Shown here piece by piece: positions 58,283-64,000 of a stretch of DNA of 64,000 nucleotides. The DNA comes from Caprimulgus europaeus (lineage: Eukaryota; Chordata; Aves; Caprimulgiformes; Caprimulgidae). Position 1 is the stretch's first letter, and each line of letters starts with the position of its first letter. The notes under the pieces are model-generated. The model was given only the letters and a program-made list of their open reading frames with translations, was not told where the DNA came from and did no database searches. Both the position numbers and the translations under genes were made by a program. The stretch lies in NCBI GenBank assembly GCA_907165065.1, contig OU015532.1:36374339-36438338 (forward strand), written 5' to 3'.

Positions 58283-61200
58283 AGTCATTTTTCCATGTGT
58301 CATTTTAGTTATTTTAATATAGTTTTTTTAAAAAAAATAATATTACCTCAGAAAAATTGCTAGTTTTCAACTAATATTCAAGTTATATAAACTTCAAACA
58401 AAAAGCAGAAAAACATCAGAAAGTTGTGGAAAATAAACACAATGCTTTTTCTTCAATGTATGTAATTTTCTTGCTTGAAAAGTACACCTACCAGAGAACT
58501 GGTGCAGTGCTGTCTCAGGCAGCTTCACTGTAAAATATTCATGTAAATTAATTCTCTATCTACAGTGATCAAGCTGTGGTACGAATATATTTTAATCAAT
58601 TAAAGAAAAAGGGTGTTAAGTTGAAAGAATTCATTGTAGTTTTTGTCTTATAAATGAGTTAAAATTTGGTTAAAGAAACAGTTGAAAAATTTGCAAAGCC
58701 CTGGGAATAATATTACATCTGTCAAATCCCTGGAACACCCTGGAACAATGAAATACAACATTATTTTGTCTCTTTTTTGTTATTTTTTTATTTGTATTTT
58801 GGTTTGTATTCTTTAATCTCTCCTGTGCACTTTTCAGCAAAAAAATAGCTTCTGGAACAGTTTTGAATAGTTAAAAGTCTTTCCAGCTTATAGAGTTTCC
58901 CTTTCCAGGGCAGCTAAATTTTTTGTTATCAGCCTAATTGTATCTCAGTTTTGTCTTGTTAGCTTCTTTTCCTTCAATATTATCTCTGATAAAAAAAAAT
59001 TGTTACGTTTCTAAAAGTCATTTCCTGAACTACTATGTCTAGATCCTACAGAGTATTTGTCAGGAGAATGTTTTTCATATATCCCCTGCTTGCTTCAGTG
59101 CAGTATTTATATCTACTAAATCCATTAGGATTTTTACAGTGTGCTTTCTTTCTTCTCCTCTGTTTTCTGAAGGTATCCTTTCTGATGATAGTCAGCCCTT
59201 TAGCATCTAAGCAGCTAATTTCTTCAGTTGTTTGTGAAAAGCAAACAAATTCCTAACTCATGCAGGTCTTCTACTCTCAAAAAGAAAGAGGTATATAATT
59301 ATTTTGTTACCCTTGGGATTTCCAGGTGTTTCACTGCCCTGATCCACTTAATCACTGCTTTCATTTTCAGTTGAAGTTTTCCATTCTTTTAAGACTAAAG
59401 TGTCTGACAGTGACTCATATCAACTTGGAATTCAGATTTTATTGTGTCTGTATATTGCTTCTGGATCCAATTTGAAAAAAAAATGTTTAATTTTAGACAA
59501 GAATGCTTCAGAGAAGTATTATGCTAATGCCTTTGATTCATGCATTGTCATCAGTGATGGAGGCTTTCACTGTCACAACTTGTGGCATGGATATTGATTC
59601 CGAGTAAGTTCCAGTGTCTCTCTACCTCTTTACGTAGTGGGTAGATAGCTTTTTTTTTGGAAAAAATGAGCAGATAGATACACAAAGCAGATGTAAGAAG
59701 CAAGACAATACTGTTTTTACATGATTATTTCTGAGCATCGTAATTTGTAACCCTTTTTTTTTCTTTTATTCTGTTGAAAATATTTGAGAAGATTTAAACA
59801 CTCCCATCCTCCGGATTCCCTTTTCTTAAAATATCCTTTAGGGTACAGGCTAGGAAGAGGTGTTTGTGTGGTTATAATGCAGTTTTTAGCTGATTCCTTG
59901 TCAAAATAATACCCATGGCTTAAAGTTCATCAATTTCCTTAGTAAATTAAACTGAGGTATTCACTGAGTTTATACGTGGAAGAAGAGACCCAGTCATCCA
60001 TCCATCAATGACTGTTGCAGAATTGTTCTCCTCAATACATTTCTCTGTTGTGCTGCGCAGTCAAGTTTTAGGTTTTGTAGTTGCTGGAGCTTCTTTCGCT
60101 TCACTGGGGAGTTTGATGAAGACAGATAGATGTCATGGTTCAGCAATTTCATCTGAAACTACACCGAAACTTTTGTTGATTAGTCCTTCACTGCTCTCCT
60201 GGTGCATCATAACAACACTAAATAATCTTTTCCACCCTCACTGTTTGCTTCAGGAAATATTTGTACACATTAAGTAGGCTTTTTCTTTTAATCTTTTTGC
60301 AGATAGACTGTAGATAGACTTTATGAAATAGGTGTGTGGTGCTGCAGTCACGTACGTGACTCAGGTGGCAGATTTTGCAGATTTCAAAGCTGAAAGAAAC
60401 CTACACATTGCACCATTTTTTATCTGAGATTCTGGTTATTGCTCCCTTTTTAAGGGTGAAAAAATTATTTCTACTTGCTGACCAGTTCTTTCTGTCCAAT
60501 CAAATGGTGCTTATGGATCTGGTGGTATAGGCAATTAATGCAACAACAGCAGGGCCTAAAACTGCAACGTCTCTCAAACGCTTCTACAGCTCATACAAGT
60601 TTTACTGATTTCTGCTGTTCAGCTTTGGTGGTTCCTGGGATGAGAAAAACAGGGCACAAAGTTCTTTCAGATGTCTTTGTCTCCTAGGGATTTTGTTTCC
60701 TGCAGCATCCTAATGAGAAGCTTCTATTAACTCATCATTGCTGTTTGCAGGCAAGAGCAAGTCTGTAGCAGTAGTTTTCTTTTGATTCTTTTAAGCATAA
60801 CAAAGATGGATTTACTAACCTAGCTGGAGCTTGGGGTTTTTTCTCAGTTAATAGCCTGTCACATTGGCTAGTAAGACAGATTAATATTTTCCCCAGAAAT
60901 ATTTTGTGTCTGTCTTTCTTTTCCTTGTTGGCTTTTTTTTAAAATGAGGAAATTTTTTTTAACTGATTTAATCAGATACGTAGTATTGGGCAGCCAACAT
61001 TAGGTTCATATGATTTCTATGTTATTCTAAATCAGTGTCTTTCATTATCCATATACATTATATAGAAATATTGCTGTCTAGTTTTTTACTTAAGTTAATC
61101 TGCTTAGAGCTATGATGTTTTGTAGTTGCTGTTCTCTGAATGTGAACACATTGCTGTGGTAGTGAGCTGCTTAACATTTATTGCAAGAGTTGTGTATATT

Positions 61201-64000
61201 TTAAGTACACAGAGGAAGAACTAACTTGTTCCCTGTGCCCATCTAAGAATCTCTTCTGTCTTACCAGTTGATAAAAGCTGCTACTTTTCTCAGTGATCCA
61301 CTTTTACACACTGCTAGCATAAAAATCAATCTGCTGAAAAAGTTTGGACATAGGTGAATTTTATCAAAAAGCAAAAAGATTTTTCAGCACAACATGGTCT
61401 GCTGCTTTTCAAGCACAGCAGAAGTGTCTGTATGTGAGGGGAAGTGCTTATCTGCCTGTGTTGTTATATCTGTATTAATGAAAAGGTGCCTCCATTATAA
61501 GAACTTCACGGTTTCAAAGTGGAGAGTTGGGCAGTTAGAAGTAAACCAACAGAATTTGCCAATACAATGCAAAGTTGCATTAATGTGAAAGCATTAGCTG
61601 GGTAATGTCAATAAGTGATTGAACTGGTTTTAGCTAGTGCATGACAGATACTGTGACATCTTCTAAAACTGGAAGAAACTGGTGTTTTGGATACAGAAAC
61701 CTGTATAGAAAAGATCTTAGGAACACTGAGATAGACGGAGAACATTTTATACTGGATTTTGTTATATTGTTAACTATTACATATTGTAAACCATTAATTA
61801 AATAGTAAATTCAATTTCCAGAGGAAAAGGTCAACTTAATATATTTCGTATTCCTCATTCATTGTAGATTTGGAATTCTACTGTCTTCTGTTTCAGTGCT
61901 CTGTGCTGCAGCAGTCTCAACAAAGTACTTTCCATCTTCTCTTTGAGAAACTTTCTCATCCAGTTGTTTCCATGAGAATCTTGGAGGAAAAAAATGTGAT
62001 TTGTGCCAGGAGTTAAATAATCCTGTATCAGAAATTGTTTGACAGAATGCACAGTAGGTCATTTTGGCTTTCAAAATCTGTTCAGTTGTTCAGTTCTAAC
62101 GAGTGCATCATTCATGTGTACCTAAACTGACAACTGTTCAGACTCTAAACACACGAATTGCGTCACTGGATCTCACTGAAGAATCTTTTCTATAAGTTTT
62201 TAGGTTATGGCAGTTCCTTAAAGCTGTTGTTATTAGACATGCTTTATTCTTTACTTGGGAAGTAAAGATACTATGTACAGGAATTTTAAGACAAAGTAAA
62301 GTACTTTTTGTAGTTCTTGCATATTCTTGAAAAATTATCACTCAGAAGTCCGCCCTTGGTACTGTAGAAGGTGTATTCTAGAAAAGATTGGTTTTTTAAT
62401 GTTCAACATTGATGATTTGAGATCTGAAGTTGTTTGGAGGAGCTACTTTACCTGTAGCAGGAATTGATTGGAGTTTCAGAAGTACAAATATTTCATATGC
62501 AATATTTGTTCTTGGCAACATTCTCCAAAGAAGAGTGTTCCACATCTCAATCTCAGTAGCAAATGCCTTGTAACTAAACATTGTGAAAATATTCATTTAC
62601 AGAAGTGAAACAGCAAATAAAAACTGTTTATTCTTTCACTGCTCAAGAGACTGGGAAGTTCTTAAGAGAAAGCAGCATACATTTCTGCCTGGTGGCCTCA
62701 TTCTTTGTGTGTACTGATGAGGATCTCTAAGAGTAGGGTCTTTTCCTGTGATACTAATATCACAGCTAGGTAGAAGTGACACATTTGTCTCTCTTACGTA
62801 GTGCTAGACTTCAGAGCTTAATATACTTCCCACCCCCCAATATATAATGAATCCAAGTTTGGCACTAGTTTACTAGTTTTATATGAAATTCAGCTAACTG
62901 TTCCCTGACTCCCCTTTGGTATAAATACATAGTCTAGAAGATAGTATGCATAACCAGAAGCACTGAAGAGGGGCATTTCTTTTATGAGACAGTACTCCTT
63001 AGTTATTATACCATTAGTTAAAGCTCATTACATTGTCAGCTGCATTAATTGTAGAATTCTTATTTATACCCTTATTGAGATATGGTAGGTTTTCTTAATG
63101 ATACTAATTTTTCTCATTTCTGCTATCAGAGAACAAAATTTTTCAATTCTCAGGTTTTGTTCCACTTCAATTTTTAAAGGATTTTGCAGAAGTCATGACA
63201 AATTGTATAGATTTTTACATTTTATATTAAATATAAAGCAGTTTGAAGTAACTGAGGAAAAACCTAAAAGAATAATAGATAAAATTTTAGCATTTTTTTG
63301 TAATAGCAGAATGGTGTCACTACCTTTACCAGCCAGTCTTCAGCTGTACTACTACTTTTGTTGCACAGCAAGGGATTCATTTTGACTTGAAGTTGAGGTG
63401 AAGTGGGAAGCACAGCAGTTTGCACATGAAATAGAGGGCTGAAAAAGGAAGTAGGCAGCTGGCCATTCCTTATAAGCAAGTGCAGTGGCTTGTTTGCAGC
63501 TGTTGTTTTAATAAGCTAATCCTCCTAACCCCTCCTCCTTTTCCAATCCCCTGCCTTCTGACACTGGCTGAGCACACGCCGTGGTACAGCTGTAACGTAC
63601 TGCATCTGGTGGGCTGCATACATCTCATAGAGCCTGAATGCATTCCTCAGAGTGCAGAAAAGCCTCTAGTAAACATTTTCTTTGTTTGGTTACCTGTTTC
63701 TAAATATGATTGTTCTGTTGGTTTTATGTAATTTTATGGGGTGAGCAGTATAATAAAATAAAGATCAGTTTGTATGGCATAAATATTTTATACACATTTA
63801 CTATCTTGAAACTTTGGTTAGCAATCAGGATTTTTCAAAAAATAGTAGTAGTAGGAACACTTCATATAAATTAGAAGTGATATTTAGAAGATGCACATGG
63901 TTTGGTTGCCCAGATAAACAAATTTCATTAACATTTCTATTACAAAAATGGGGCAGGCAAATCACTGATCTGTGAAGTTTATGTAAATCAAATGCAACCA
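58283..64000 (+). other. GPHN: GPHN intron, 3' end of window
   Basis: This is AT-rich intron to the window end. No exon encoding the next gephyrin residues, no interspersed repeat and no RNA gene is recognised. The 95-codon frame at 63098-63385 has no motif. Confidence 0.55.

Overview
The window looks like vertebrate nuclear DNA, almost certainly from a bird. It is AT-rich and intron-like. Its repeats are a typical avian set: many 5'-truncated CR1 LINEs ending in AATCATAG/ATTCTATGA-type tails, plus solo LTRs of about 1.1 kb. There is no dense coding, no operon structure and no CRISPR array. Nearly all open frames are chance ORFs or shadows of repeats.

The only host gene I can support is gephyrin (GPHN), on the + strand. 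Two internal coding exons are present, at 3764-3821 and 45755-45847, separated by an intron of 41,933 bases. Together they encode roughly residues 48-98 of vertebrate gephyrin: part of the N-terminal G domain (MogA/MoaB-like molybdopterin adenylyltransferase), including the TTGGTG...PRD nucleotide/molybdopterin-binding motif. The flanking exons are not visible, so 1-3763 and 45848-64000 are the neighbouring introns.

Layout: 1-3763 intron; 3764-3821 exon; 3822-11.9 kb intron without recognised repeats (one doubtful DIRS Gag-like trace near 11.45 kb); 11.9-13.6 kb CR1 (+); 15.19-17.65 kb CR1 (+) split by a nested solo LTR (15808-16927); 19.01-19.20 kb old CR1 piece (-); 23588-24705 solo LTR (-); 28.5-29.1 kb CR1 (-); 30.5-32.2 kb CR1 (+); 33.2-34.14 kb fossil of a DIRS-like tyrosine-recombinase retrotransposon; 36.4-37.1 kb CR1 (-); 38650-39797 solo LTR (-); 43.05-43.16 kb CR1 tail (-); 44.9-45.4 kb CR1 (-); exon 45755-45847; then 18 kb of intron with a degenerate repeat tract at 56.0-56.66 kb and an unexplained GC-richer block at 57.66-58.28 kb.

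The most unusual item is the DIRS-like fossil at about 33.2-34.14 kb. It has a decayed tyrosine-recombinase C-terminus followed by the palindrome and inverted-repeat 3' region that I associate with turtle and crocodilian DIRS elements. Such elements are not part of the ordinary avian repeat complement. Family assignments here rest on recalled protein and repeat signatures, not on database searches.
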